Shown here in pieces: positions 35,572 through 44,277 of a DNA stretch of 64,000 bases (the first letter of the stretch is position 1; every line of letters starts with the position of its first letter). A model generated the notes under the pieces. The model saw only the letters and a list, made by a program, of their open reading frames with translations. It did not search any database and was not told the DNA's origin. Source of the DNA: Paenibacillus solani. GTDB lineage: Bacteria; Bacillota; Bacilli; Paenibacillales; Paenibacillaceae. The position numbers and the translations under genes were made by a program. The DNA lies in contig NZ_LIUT01000003.1 in assembly GCF_001277345.1 (NCBI RefSeq), forward strand, positions 545,294 through 609,293. Direction: 5' to 3'.

Positions 35572-36630
35572 ATGAAAAAGCTCGTCATTCTCGGCGGAGG
35601 CTATGGTGGTCTTGCCCTAATTCAAGAATTATTCAGCAGCTATCTTCCTCCGGACGTGGAGGTCGTGCTCATCGACCGCATGCCATATCAAGGACTTAAA
35701 ACCGAATATTATGCACTGGCAGCAGGCACCGTGGCCGATACCGCCGTTCGTGTGAAATTTCCTGTGTATGACCGTCTCCAGATTGTTTATGGCGAAGTTA
35801 AATCCATTGATCTGGACAAAAAGCTGATTAATCTGGACAACAATGATCCCGTAGAATACGACCAGCTTGCTATTGCTCTCGGATGTACAGATCGCTATCA
35901 TGGGGTACCCGGCGCTGAAGAATTTACGTTCAGCCTGCAATCTTTCTCCGCATCCCGGGAAACCTATTTGAACCTGAACAACCTGAGGCCGTATGCGTCA
36001 GTTCATATCATTGGCGGAGGCTTAAGCGGTATCGAGCTTGCTGCCGATCTCCGTGAAAGTCGGCCCGATCTGAATATCGCCATTTTGGACCGGGGACAAC
36101 GGGTACTTTCCTCTTTTCCCAACCGATTGTCTGCATATATTCATCGCTGGTTTGAGGAGCATCATGTTGATATCCACAGCGGCGTTTCCGTTTCACGTGT
36201 TGAGAAAAACGCTGTGTATAACATGGATGTTCCCATTGCAACAGACTTGGCCGTGTGGACAGCCGGGATCCAGCCTGTACAAGTCGTACAGGATCTCGAT
36301 CTGCCAAAAGACCGCAGCGGACGCATTCTGCTGAACGAGTGGTATCAAGTACCCTCCCATCCGGAGGTGTATGTGATCGGAGACTGTGCCAGCCTCCCAT
36401 TCGTTCCAAGTGCACAAGCTGCTGGTGCTCAAGCCGAGCAAGTAGGACATGTCATGAAAGCCTTATGGCGTGAGGATACGCCCCGAGTATCTCCGCTTAA
36501 GCTGAAGGGGACGCTAGGTTCCCTTGGCAAACATGCGGGCTTTGGCCTCATGGGCAGCACATCAGTGATGGGCCGGGTGCCAAGAATATTGAAGAGCGGC
36601 GTGCTCTGGAAATCCAAGCGTCATTACTAG
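35572..36630 (+). CDS. yutJ: Type II NADH dehydrogenase-like flavoprotein (YutJ-like)
   Basis: A 352-residue relative of NDH-2. The FAD motif is ILGGGYGGLALIQEL, the NAD motif is IIGGGLSGIELAADL and the second FAD site is VIGDCASLPF. It is shorter than the yumB-type protein at 28098 and lacks a long C-terminal membrane-binding helix. AAAGGGAG precedes ATG 35572. The neighbouring yuzB, yutI and yutM match the B. subtilis yut region. Its electron acceptor is not established. Confidence 0.87.
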   Translation: MKKLVILGGGYGGLALIQELFSSYLPPDVEVVLIDRMPYQGLKTEYYALAAGTVADTAVRVKFPVYDRLQIVYGEVKSIDLDKKLINLDNNDPVEYDQLAIALGCTDRYHGVPGAEEFTFSLQSFSASRETYLNLNNLRPYASVHIIGGGLSGIELAADLRESRPDLNIAILDRGQRVLSSFPNRLSAYIHRWFEEHHVDIHSGVSVSRVEKNAVYNMDVPIATDLAVWTAGIQPVQVVQDLDLPKDRSGRILLNEWYQVPSHPEVYVIGDCASLPFVPSAQAAGAQAEQVGHVMKALWREDTPRVSPLKLKGTLGSLGKHAGFGLMGSTSVMGRVPRILKSGVLWKSKRHY

Positions 36631-36697
36631 TCTAAAGGCCTGGGTTATGTGCTTATAAATCCTTCTATAGAAGGATTCCACAGAGCAGAGCGGATCG

Positions 36698-36946
36698 TCA
36701 GCTTTTCCCTTCATCGTCCTGAAAGCTTTCAAGTTTCTGTACAATAACTTCCAGAAGCTCTTCTGCTGTTGGTGCCTCAACCCAATCGCCGTCCACATAG
36801 GCGAAAGGCATGAGGTAGCATTGCCCACAACTGGTGAGGCAGCCATATTCAACAACCTGGCAATCGAATCGGTCTTCAAGCGTGCTCAGTACTTTATCAG
36901 TACCGAAGTATGAATTATTTGTACAAAACTCAATGATAATGGACAT
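36698..36946 (-). CDS. yuzB: YuzB family protein (DUF1450)
   Basis: An 82-residue protein with a thioredoxin-like ferredoxin look. Cys in IEFCTNN and the cluster CLTSCGQCYLMPFAYVDG match YuzB. Cysteine spacing suggests redox or metal binding, but the function is unknown. It is divergent from yutI. Confidence 0.87.
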   Translation of the reverse strand: MSIIIEFCTNNSYFGTDKVLSTLEDRFDCQVVEYGCLTSCGQCYLMPFAYVDGDWVEAPTAEELLEVIVQKLESFQDDEGKS

Positions 36947-37027
36947 GATATTAGACCTGCCTTAAGATTGGCATTTTATTTTGCCGATTTATGTACTATA
37001 ATATAGGGAGGAAAGGAGTTGAACAAG

Positions 37028-37273
37028 ATGAGTGAAAACACGCAAACCACTGTATATGATGAAGTGGCTGAAGTTCTTGATAAACTTCGTCCGTTCCTGC
37101 AGCGCGACGGCGGTGACGTGGAATTGGTCGACGTTGAAGACGGCATCGTTAAGCTGAAATTGATGGGTGCATGCGGTAGCTGTCCAAGCTCCACCATTAC
37201 TTTGAAAGCCGGGATCGAACGTGCCCTGGTTGAAGAAGTAGAAGGCATTCAAGAAGTAGTACAAGTATTCTAA
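37028..37273 (+). CDS. yutI: NifU-like Fe-S scaffold/carrier (YutI)
   Basis: An 81-residue NifU C-terminal-domain protein with the cluster motif [12 protein letters not shown]. The N-terminal part [16 protein letters not shown] is diagnostic. ATG 37028 follows AAAGGAG by 9 nt; an upstream in-frame TTG at 37019 is less likely. It stores or transfers Fe-S clusters, probably with YutM. Confidence 0.93.
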   Translation: MSENTQTTVYDEVAEVLDKLRPFLQRDGGDVELVDVEDGIVKLKLMGACGSCPSSTITLKAGIERALVEEVEGIQEVVQVF

Positions 37274-37288
37274 AATTATTCTTTAAAC

Positions 37289-37334
37289 TATAAAGAGTCT
37301 TGGCTTCCCCTGTGGAACCAAGACTCTTTTTTTG
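37289..37334. terminator. Bidirectional terminator
   Basis: AAAGAGTCTTGG (37291-37302) pairs with CCAAGACTCTTT (37317-37328) and is followed by TTTT. It separates yutI from the converging SDR gene. Confidence 0.88.
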
Positions 37335-37357
37335 ATAAGGAAACATAGTGCAGTGCG

Positions 37358-38131
37358 TTAATCATTCTTAATCAGAGGACGGATTGGATCGAGTCCCCCG
37401 GATATATCCATAATGTTGCCCGTAATGAAATCGGAGTTGTCGAGGCATAAGTATTCAATCACTCGGGCGATGTCCTCTCCACTACCTGATCTTCCCCGTG
37501 GAGTCAGCCCATCGAAAGTTCCTGACACTTCGGCAATAGTTTTCTCTTTATTCACCCCACGGATATCCCCGGGACAGATCATGTTCACGGTGATGCCATA
37601 CGGTGCTTCTTCCACGGCAAGCGACTTCGTAAACGAAACCAAGCCTACTTTGGCAGCTGCATAGGCTGCGCGCTGAGGCCAGGCCCTGGCCTCTCCCGCA
37701 TGACCGAAGCCAAAGTGGATAATGCGTCCCCATTTCTTATCCCGCATGGCAGGCAGCACCCGATGGTCCAGCAGCATCACGCCGGTTAAATTACCATTAA
37801 CCATATGTACGATTTCATCACGGCTGTACTCTGAGAACAGACGACGTTCCCGAATAAACGGACCAGCGTTATTCACCAGAATATCAACGCTTCCCAGCTT
37901 CTCCTCCGTCTGATCCACCAATGAATACAGCTCACGCTCGCTCGCGATATCCGCTTTAATTGCAATAGATCTGACACCCAGCCCTTCAATTTCACGGGAC
38001 AGCGCCTCTGCCTCATCCTTGCTATTTACATAATTTATAACAAGATCACACCCCTGACGAGCTAACGCCAGAGCCGTCATTTTTCCTAAACCTGTCGCAC
38101 TGCCTGTAATCAGCGCCACTTTTCCCTTCAA
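37358..38131 (-). CDS. Short-chain dehydrogenase/reductase
   Basis: A 257-residue classical SDR. The cofactor motif is TGSATGLGK (about residues 10-18), NNAG is present (VNNAGPF), and the catalytic Tyr/Lys are in YAAAK (RAAYAAAKVG). The usual catalytic Ser region reads HFGFGHAGEA and has no clear serine, so catalysis may be altered. The start is TTG 38131, after GAGGAGGG. It resembles FabG-like 3-oxoacyl reductases by length; substrate unknown. Confidence 0.88.
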   Translation of the reverse strand: MKGKVALITGSATGLGKMTALALARQGCDLVINYVNSKDEAEALSREIEGLGVRSIAIKADIASERELYSLVDQTEEKLGSVDILVNNAGPFIRERRLFSEYSRDEIVHMVNGNLTGVMLLDHRVLPAMRDKKWGRIIHFGFGHAGEARAWPQRAAYAAAKVGLVSFTKSLAVEEAPYGITVNMICPGDIRGVNKEKTIAEVSGTFDGLTPRGRSGSGEDIARVIEYLCLDNSDFITGNIMDISGGLDPIRPLIKND

Positions 38132-38219
38132 GGCTTTCCCTCCTCAGATGGCTATCCTTTCTTCAGTATAAAAGATTTCATAAGCCCTCACAACTTAAGA
38201 GGCCACATATTACAAAGCC

Positions 38220-38281
38220 ACAAAAAAGAAAAGGCATGCTCCTTAAAGACCTACAGGTCTTCTGGAGCATACCCTTTCTTA
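38220..38281 (-). terminator. Terminator of the met operon
   Basis: In minus orientation AAGGGTATGCTCC and GGAGCATGCCTT enclose an inner hairpin, AAGACCT/AGGTCTT, followed by UUCUUUUUU. It lies just after metQ. Confidence 0.8.
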
Positions 38282-38296
38282 ATGAATGCAACTCGA

Positions 38297-39139
38297 TTAG
38301 AATGCCGGAATTACAGCACCTTTGTACTCTTGTTCAATAAAAGTTTTTACGTCTTCGGAAGTCAGCGCCTTCGCCAATTTCTGAATAGCATCGGAATCCT
38401 TGTTGTCTGGACGAGCTACCAGCAGGTTGGCATAAGGATTCTCTTTGTCTTCAATAAAGAGCGCATCCTTCGTCGGATCGAGTCCCGCTTCCAGCGCGTA
38501 GTTCGTATTGATGACAGCCAGATCCAGCTCATCGAGCATACGCGGCAGCATTGGAGCTTCAACTTCCTTGAACTTCAGGTTCTTCGGATTCTCCACGATA
38601 TCCTTGGCGGTAGCTTCAAGCTTCGTTTCATCCGCCAGCTTGATTATGCCATTTTTGGATAGCAAGGTGAGTGCACGGCCCCCATTCGAAGGATCATTCG
38701 GGATAGCTACAATAGCTCCGTCCTTCAGCTCATCCACAGATTTAATCGTTTTGGAGTAAGCGCCTAGCGGTTCCACATGGACGGCGATTACAGGTTCAAG
38801 GTTCAATTTACGCTCCTTGATCTCATTATCCAGATAAGGCTTGTGCTGGAAGAAATTTGCGTCGATTTCTTTAGAATCCACTTGTGTATTTGGCAGAACA
38901 TAGTCTGTAAACTCCACGATTTCCAGATTCACGCCCTCTTTTTCAAGTGCTGGTTTGACATGCTCCAGAATCTTGGCGTGAGGTGATGGCGAAGCCCCAA
39001 CTTTCAAGGTTACCGTCTCCTGATTGTCGCCTCCCGTTGTTCCCCCTGGCTCCGATGCGTTATCCGCAGGCTTGCTGCCGCATGCAGCCAGCACCGTTAC
39101 CAATGCCAAACTAATCAATGCTAATGTCCACTTTTTCAT
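38297..39139 (-). CDS. metQ: Methionine ABC transporter substrate-binding lipoprotein
   Basis: A 280-residue NlpA/MetQ lipoprotein. The signal ends at lipobox LAAC with Cys20. Mature-region signatures include VGASPSPHAKILEHV, NFFQHKPYLDNE and IPNDPSNGGRAL. ATG 39139 is chosen because the upstream extension to 39199 precedes a normal signal peptide. It captures methionine (L or D) for MetNI. Last gene of the SAM-riboswitch-controlled operon. Confidence 0.95.
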   Translation of the reverse strand: MKKWTLALISLALVTVLAACGSKPADNASEPGGTTGGDNQETVTLKVGASPSPHAKILEHVKPALEKEGVNLEIVEFTDYVLPNTQVDSKEIDANFFQHKPYLDNEIKERKLNLEPVIAVHVEPLGAYSKTIKSVDELKDGAIVAIPNDPSNGGRALTLLSKNGIIKLADETKLEATAKDIVENPKNLKFKEVEAPMLPRMLDELDLAVINTNYALEAGLDPTKDALFIEDKENPYANLLVARPDNKDSDAIQKLAKALTSEDVKTFIEQEYKGAVIPAF

Positions 39140-39206
39140 GCTAAAACCTCTCCCTCCGAAAAATATATTATTTATATGTTGTCTTTCTTGATGCTTCAAT
39201 TATCCG

Positions 39207-39875
39207 TCATTTTCTTGTATAACGTCGTACTAAGCGGTCACCAACCATTTGAAGGACCTGCACCAGTATGATCATTAAAACAACGGCCAGAATCATAATT
39301 TCAGTCTCATAACGGTAGTATCCGTACTTGATAGCCAAATCTCCCAATCCGCCCCCGCCGACTTGGCCGGACATGGCAGTGTAAGATACCAGGGTCACAA
39401 TCGTGATCGTCATCCCGGCCAGCAAACCCGGGCGGGCCTCGGGAAGGAGTACCCTCCATACAATTTGACTTGTCGAGGAGCCCATCGCATGAGCTGCTTC
39501 GATTACGCCTTTATCTACTTCGTTCAAGGCCGTTTCCACCAGTCTGGCAAAGAACGGCGCAGCCCCTACCACGAGCGGTGGAATGGTTCCTAGTACACCA
39601 AACGAAACACCCACAAGCGATTTTGTAATCGGGATCATGGCCACAATCAGGATAATGAACGGAATCGAACGCAGGATGTTCACAATGAATGACAGGATCG
39701 AGTATCCAAAGCGTACGAGGGCCGACGTAGATCTGGCGGCCATGTAGAGCAGCACGCCTACTGGCAATCCAATAATAAAACTGAACAAAGCCGAAGCCCC
39801 CAGCATTCGCAGGGTATCCCATGTTGCCGTCCATATTTCTGTCCAGTCAATCTGGGTAAAATCAAGTCCAAACAT
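39207..39875 (-). CDS. metI: Methionine ABC transporter permease
   Basis: A 222-residue MetI/MetP permease with five hydrophobic helices and the EAA loop GVIEAAHAMGSSTSQIVWRV. RSIPFIILIV and GQVGGGGLGDLAIKYGY are typical. Its ATG overlaps the metN stop by one base (TAATG), indicating translational coupling. Confidence 0.95.
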   Translation of the reverse strand: MFGLDFTQIDWTEIWTATWDTLRMLGASALFSFIIGLPVGVLLYMAARSTSALVRFGYSILSFIVNILRSIPFIILIVAMIPITKSLVGVSFGVLGTIPPLVVGAAPFFARLVETALNEVDKGVIEAAHAMGSSTSQIVWRVLLPEARPGLLAGMTITIVTLVSYTAMSGQVGGGGLGDLAIKYGYYRYETEIMILAVVLMIILVQVLQMVGDRLVRRYTRK

Positions 39876-40891
39876 TATTGAATCACCTCCACATCTAATC
39901 CCTGTTCAAGCAGCTTGGCGATCGTAGCATCGATGGCGCTCTCCATCCCTTCAAAACGGACGATAAGCTGGCCATACGGCGTCTCCTTAATCGTGGATAT
40001 CGTTCCCTGCAGAATCGCAAAATTCACGCCCGTCTCATGCACGGTCTGAGACAGAATGGATTCGTACGTTTTTGATCCAAGGAAAGTGATCTGTACCGCC
40101 CGGGAGTGACTATTCCCCTGGCCTTGAATGGCCAGTCGCAAAGCTTCTCCGCTGTCCATTTCCTGACGGATAAATTCACGCGTCACTTCATGCTTCGGCT
40201 TCAGGAATACTTCCGTCACCGGCCCTTGCTCCACGATGCCACCCTGATGAATGACCGCAACTTTATCGCATATGCTTTGAATCACGTGCATTTCATGTGT
40301 GATCAGCACGATTGTCAGATGAAATCTTTTATTAATGTCCAGCAGCAGGCGCAGGATTGAATCCGTGGTTTGAGGGTCAAGTGCAGAGGTTGCCTCATCA
40401 CACAGCAGCACTTCCGGATCACTCGCCAGCGCTCTGGCTATGCCGACCCGCTGCTTCTGCCCGCCAGACAGCTGGGACGGATACTTGTCCCGGTGGGCCT
40501 CCAGTCCGACCAAATCCAGCAGCTCTTTAACTTTGCGTTCTATTTCATCCTTCGACGTTTTGTTCAGACGCAGCGGAAATGCAATGTTATCGTACACGGT
40601 TGCGGAAGACAGTAGGTTAAAGTGCTGAAAAATCATGCCGATTTTGCGGCGTTCCGTCTGGAGCTGCTTCTTGCCGAGCGATGTTAAGTTCTTGCCATTC
40701 ACCCATACCTCGCCTGAGGTGGGACATTCCAACAAATTGATACAACGGATCAATGTACTTTTACCTGCGCCGGAGTGTCCAATGACTCCGAAGATTTCTC
40801 CCTTTTCAATCGACAAATCCAAGTCGGACAAGGCAGTTGTTAGAGTTCCGGCTTTTCCGTACCGTTTCGTCAATTGCTTAAGCTCAATCAA
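39875..40891 (-). CDS. metN: Methionine ABC transporter ATP-binding protein
   Basis: A 338-residue ABC ATPase. Walker A is GHSGAGKSTLIR (about 37-48), signature LSGGQKQRVGIARAL, Walker B VLLCDEATSALDPQ. A C-terminal ACT-like NIL regulatory domain (from about residue 260) binds methionine and inhibits transport. The start is TTG 40891, after AAGGAGG. First gene of metNIQ, directly downstream of a SAM-I riboswitch. Confidence 0.96.
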   Translation of the reverse strand: MIELKQLTKRYGKAGTLTTALSDLDLSIEKGEIFGVIGHSGAGKSTLIRCINLLECPTSGEVWVNGKNLTSLGKKQLQTERRKIGMIFQHFNLLSSATVYDNIAFPLRLNKTSKDEIERKVKELLDLVGLEAHRDKYPSQLSGGQKQRVGIARALASDPEVLLCDEATSALDPQTTDSILRLLLDINKRFHLTIVLITHEMHVIQSICDKVAVIHQGGIVEQGPVTEVFLKPKHEVTREFIRQEMDSGEALRLAIQGQGNSHSRAVQITFLGSKTYESILSQTVHETGVNFAILQGTISTIKETPYGQLIVRFEGMESAIDATIAKLLEQGLDVEVIQ

Positions 40892-40939
40892 TCCGATAAT
40901 CCTCCTTTTTCGATAGCTTCATATCTATTTTACCCAATA

Positions 40940-40982
40940 GAAAAGAGCCTCTTTTTGTAGATTCAAAAAGGGCCCTCTTTAC
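40940..40982 (-). terminator. Attenuator terminator of the SAM riboswitch
   Basis: Complementary arms around CAAAAAG/CTTTTTG with outer AAAGAG/CTCTTT (40942-40980), followed in minus orientation by a U-rich stretch. It lies between the aptamer and metN. Confidence 0.75.
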
Positions 40983-40997
40983 GTAAAAGTCAACGCC

Positions 40998-41150
40998 TTT
41001 TCTCATCTGTCAAAGCTAAAGGACCACCCTTTAACTTTGAAGGAATTAGCACCATGTCACTCCAAGCGTCATCGCGTTGATGCTGCGGTACGCTGGAGTC
41101 GGTTGCCGGGCTTCATCGGGCCTGTCCCTCCGCCTCTCTCGATAAGAAAA
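40998..41150 (-). ncRNA. SAM-I (S-box) riboswitch
   Basis: The minus strand contains the S-box core in order: CTTATCGAGAGAGGCGGAGG, GGCCCGATGAAGCCCGGCAA, then GTGCTAATTCC and the closing GACAGATGAGA arm. These are the invariant blocks of the SAM-I aptamer. Ligand binding terminates transcription before metNIQ when SAM is plentiful. Confidence 0.96.
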
Positions 41151-41267
41151 CATCAATATATAATTTTTCCGATTATTTTGATCTGATTTAATAACTTAAT
41201 GAATGCAATTGCTAGTATAGAATCTTTTTGAGTTTTTGTCAAAAGGTATTTCATGGCGATATCAGAC

Positions 41268-41987
41268 CTATGTCCTGATTCCATTCTCTGCCCACAGCTT
41301 ATTGGTATATTTGTAAGATGCTGCCAAGCTCTTGCATACCATCTCGAGACCCTGTTTCAGGTCATCCAAATGCTGATCAATATCCTCAAGCTCAATCTTT
41401 TCCTTTAGTCCTTGGTGTCGCTGCCATAGATCATCCTGCATTTCGGCATTCATGTAATGAATCTCAGCATTACGCCGTTTTCGAAGAGCGTTCAGAGGTT
41501 TCTTGTATTGATCTTTAATCTCCTCCAGTTCGTCTGCCAGCTCACCGTGTGACTTGAGGAATCTGAACTGCCTAAGCACCGTAAAATAAGAAAAGTGCGC
41601 TTTTACCTTGGAGGTATTAAGATCGTATAAATCATTCAACACCGTACCCAGCTTGTCAAGGATCGAGAATACGCGAATGAACCCGTTTTTGTAAAAATAT
41701 ACATAGCGCTGATATTCCCCCTGCTCCTGAATCGACATATCATCGATATAACCTGACTGGACGGATTGGCTGAAATGTTTGGCTGCATTCCAGCTCTGCT
41801 CCAGCTCGTCCAGGGATACGATCAGGCCTTTGGTCCAGATCTCAAGCTTGCGAAAATCATGCGTCGGATCTTGATGTTTATCTATTTCCTTCTGAAGCAG
41901 CTGGGATGTCTTGACCATCGATTCGATGGCTTCTTCCAGCAGGCCATTATTATGTCGGGGCTGTTCCCCGAGCAGCATGCGAAGCAT
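41268..41987 (-). CDS. Cthe_2314-like HEPN-domain protein
   Basis: A 239-residue, mostly helical protein. The segment RKRRNAEIHYMN (about residue 181-192) fits the Rx4-6H motif of HEPN domains, and overall composition matches Cthe_2314-type HEPN proteins. ATG 41987 lies after a G-rich site (AGGGGGGG); ATG 42032 is an in-frame alternative. HEPN proteins are often RNases or RNA-binding partners, but this subgroup has no proven role. No cognate MNT antitoxin gene is adjacent. Confidence 0.65.
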   Translation of the reverse strand: MLRMLLGEQPRHNNGLLEEAIESMVKTSQLLQKEIDKHQDPTHDFRKLEIWTKGLIVSLDELEQSWNAAKHFSQSVQSGYIDDMSIQEQGEYQRYVYFYKNGFIRVFSILDKLGTVLNDLYDLNTSKVKAHFSYFTVLRQFRFLKSHGELADELEEIKDQYKKPLNALRKRRNAEIHYMNAEMQDDLWQRHQGLKEKIELEDIDQHLDDLKQGLEMVCKSLAASYKYTNKLWAENGIRT

Positions 41988-42571
41988 AGCGGCCCCCCCT
42001 TGCGTCTTTGGATTATCACCGATTGCATGCAATTACAATTACCGATAAGGCTTGTCCGCTTGCCGCGACTTCTTCCTGATTCCTCCTGGCCTGTAATCCT
42101 CTCCACGTGAGGTTCGTTCTGGCTCCGGTTCATTCGTTTCGTTCTTTTAGGATGCCCTCGAAACAACAGACAACCCTCACCATATCGAGCGGGAAATGTA
42201 GGGCATTAAGGATTGTTATCTGTTAAATAAACAAGCGGGCCTTCCACCGACCGATCCCCATCAGCGCCAGCTTCCAGAGATGGCGTTCATGTCTGCGAGC
42301 TAAGGGTGATATCTAATTTATATAAACAAATCCATTGGATAATCAAACTTCTCATTGGCGTTTGGCAAGCCACAGGGGCCGGGATATTGCACGTCCACAG
42401 CCATTCAAGCATGCCCCGAACCATGCATTGTGCGCGCAGGGAGAGATGCCATGATGTACAAAGCGGATGTCCATTTCTATACAACAAAGCCCTCGAGCTT
42501 ACAGCTCGGGGACTTTGCTAACATTTAGGGTTATACATCGAATATTTGACTTTAAGTCGTGATGGTTACGC
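41988..42571. other. Long intergenic region, HEPN gene / ctaA
   Basis: 584 nt with no credible gene on either strand. A hairpin at 42485-42516 (AAAGCCCTCGAGCT / AGCTCGGGGACTTT) is the likely ctaA terminator. The rest has no recognised riboswitch, repeat or transposase remnant. It presumably contains the promoter of the HEPN gene. Confidence 0.5.
42485..42516 (-). terminator. Probable terminator of ctaA
   Basis: A 14-nt arm on each side with one or two mismatches around a TAC loop, 56 nt after the ctaA stop. The U-tract is weak (UUUGUUG). Confidence 0.55.
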
Positions 42572-43546
42572 TTAGACCACTTTTTCGCCGGGAATGCTGT
42601 GATTCTGAACCATCTCGGATTCATGCGGCCTGCTAAGCTGCCATACCCGGACGCTCAAATAACACAGTACGCCGAACAAAGCCGAGATGAGCAGCGTATG
42701 TCCCAGTGCAGAGAAGATATAGACCTCCTCATTATGCATCGTTCCCATTATGATGGCACCGCTGATTACCTGTAGGAAACAGAGAAGGGTTGCAGACAGG
42801 CCCAGCATCTGAATCTCACGGTTATCCCGATTACGCCAGTAGGCGAAATGCCCCATTACAGCAACCACGATCAGCAGCAGCAAAGCTGCTACCCGGTGCA
42901 TAAAGGCAATACCGACTCCACCGCTAAGCTCGGGAATCACTTCCCCGTTACACAGCGGCCAACCGGAGCAGCCTTCTCTGGAGTCTGTATGGCTGACGAA
43001 CGCTCCGACATAGACCACGACATAACTATATATAGTAGTCCCCCACACGAAATTCCGAAAGCCCTTGCTTACACGAGGCAGCCCTTCCCGGCCACTCGGT
43101 TTCTTCGCCTGTTCCAGCCGCCGCATACCCAGTGCCAGCATAACCGAGCAGGCAAAGGCAATCAGTGAGAAGCCAAAATGCAGCGCCATGATGGCAGCCG
43201 ACTGGGGTTTCACTACGGCAAGTGCCCCCATAATGGCTTGTACAACAACGAACACGGAAGTTCCAATCACATAAGCCATCAACTCCCTGCGCTCTCGCTT
43301 GTATCTCCAAAAAGCAAGCAGTGAAGCCAAGGCTGCCAAGCCCGCCATTCCACTGACTGCCCGGTGCGAGTATTCAATCATGGAAGCTACTGTATAAGCA
43401 GGGACAAACTTACCATTACATAACGGCCACTCCTGGCCACAGCCAAGACCCGAATCTGTCTTGGTTACAACCATGCCACCGAAAGTCGCAAAAAACATCA
43501 CCAAGCATGTTATGTAACTCAGCCACTTTAATTGTTTATCATTCAC
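42572..43546 (-). CDS. ctaA: Heme A synthase
   Basis: A 324-residue membrane protein with eight helices in two four-helix halves. Conserved heme-ligand His are in YSHRAVSG, ALHFGFS, FMHRVAAL and LGHTLLIS. The extracellular cysteine pairs (CGQEWPLCNG and CSGWPLCNG) match Bacillus CtaA. It oxidises heme O to heme A for cytochrome aa3. GTG 43546 follows AGGTGA by 5 nt; the GTG at 43555 is an alternative. In Bacillus ctaA sits divergent from ctaB; here ctaB is 12 kb away. Confidence 0.95.
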   Translation of the reverse strand: MNDKQLKWLSYITCLVMFFATFGGMVVTKTDSGLGCGQEWPLCNGKFVPAYTVASMIEYSHRAVSGMAGLAALASLLAFWRYKRERRELMAYVIGTSVFVVVQAIMGALAVVKPQSAAIMALHFGFSLIAFACSVMLALGMRRLEQAKKPSGREGLPRVSKGFRNFVWGTTIYSYVVVYVGAFVSHTDSREGCSGWPLCNGEVIPELSGGVGIAFMHRVAALLLLIVVAVMGHFAYWRNRDNREIQMLGLSATLLCFLQVISGAIIMGTMHNEEVYIFSALGHTLLISALFGVLCYLSVRVWQLSRPHESEMVQNHSIPGEKVV

Positions 43547-43744
43547 TCTTCTCACCTGCTGCTCTTAATCATTCACTATATTTCCTATCTGTAAACCTTT
43601 ACAGTATACCATTACTACATAATCCACATTTCATTATACCTGATTCTGCGGCTACGGTCACTTGAGCGATTGTGACAAAATGTTCAAAAATGGGATTGAT
43701 TTCCGCGATTCTGCACTTGACAGTGCAAACCAAGCAGATAGATT

Positions 43745-43785
43745 CAAAAACAGAACCGCCGCCCGAGTAGCTGTGGCGGCGGTGC
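43745..43785 (-). terminator. Terminator of the thioredoxin-like gene
   Basis: ACCGCCGCC (43755-43763) pairs with GGCGGCGGT (43775-43783). In minus orientation it is followed by UCUGUUUUUG. Confidence 0.8.
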
Positions 43786-43790
43786 TATTA

Positions 43791-44135
43791 TCACTTATGA
43801 ATCGTACCATACACATCAACGGCACGCTGTAGAAAATCCTCAATCTCTTGGCGCGATTTGCGAAGTTTGTTAACGTAGCGAACCAACTCGCGACCATCGG
43901 AATAGGCAACAAAGCTTGGTATACCCATAATATTCTGCTGTTGGCTTACGTCGCCAACGGCATCGACGTCAACTTCTACCAAAGTCAGCTGATTGGAGAA
44001 TTTAGTCTCAACCTCTGGCATGAATGGATCGATAAACTTGCAATCACCGCACCAATCGGCCTTGAAGACGGCTACTGTCAGTCGCGGAGACTGGATTGCA
44101 ACCTGAAATTCTGCTTCTGAAGTGATTTTTTCCAT
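43791..44135 (-). CDS. Thioredoxin-like protein (YdbP-like)
   Basis: A 114-residue thioredoxin-fold protein with the redox motif WCGDC (FKADWCGDCKFIDPF) instead of WCGPC. The cis-Pro loop is GIPSFVAY. No signal peptide is present, so it is cytosolic. AAAGGGGAG precedes ATG 44135. The acidic residue in the active site should shift its redox potential relative to TrxA at 22912. It resembles YdbP-type proteins; partner unknown. Confidence 0.87.
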   Translation of the reverse strand: MEKITSEAEFQVAIQSPRLTVAVFKADWCGDCKFIDPFMPEVETKFSNQLTLVEVDVDAVGDVSQQQNIMGIPSFVAYSDGRELVRYVNKLRKSRQEIEDFLQRAVDVYGTIHK

Positions 44136-44277
44136 TGATTATCTCCCCTTTACGTCGAATTCCTTCCTTCTCTTCTAGTGAATCAAAATGTGGAGTGGAA
44201 GTCAAATGTTTAGAGCATACTGACAACATAATATTGATGACCTGGATGATCATGAGAAAGTGCAGGTGACAACTGTA

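Noticed and set aside
42485-42516. End hairpin of an IS200/IS605-type element
   Set aside because: The palindrome looked similar, but no transposase remnant or matching second end was found. A terminator for ctaA is simpler.
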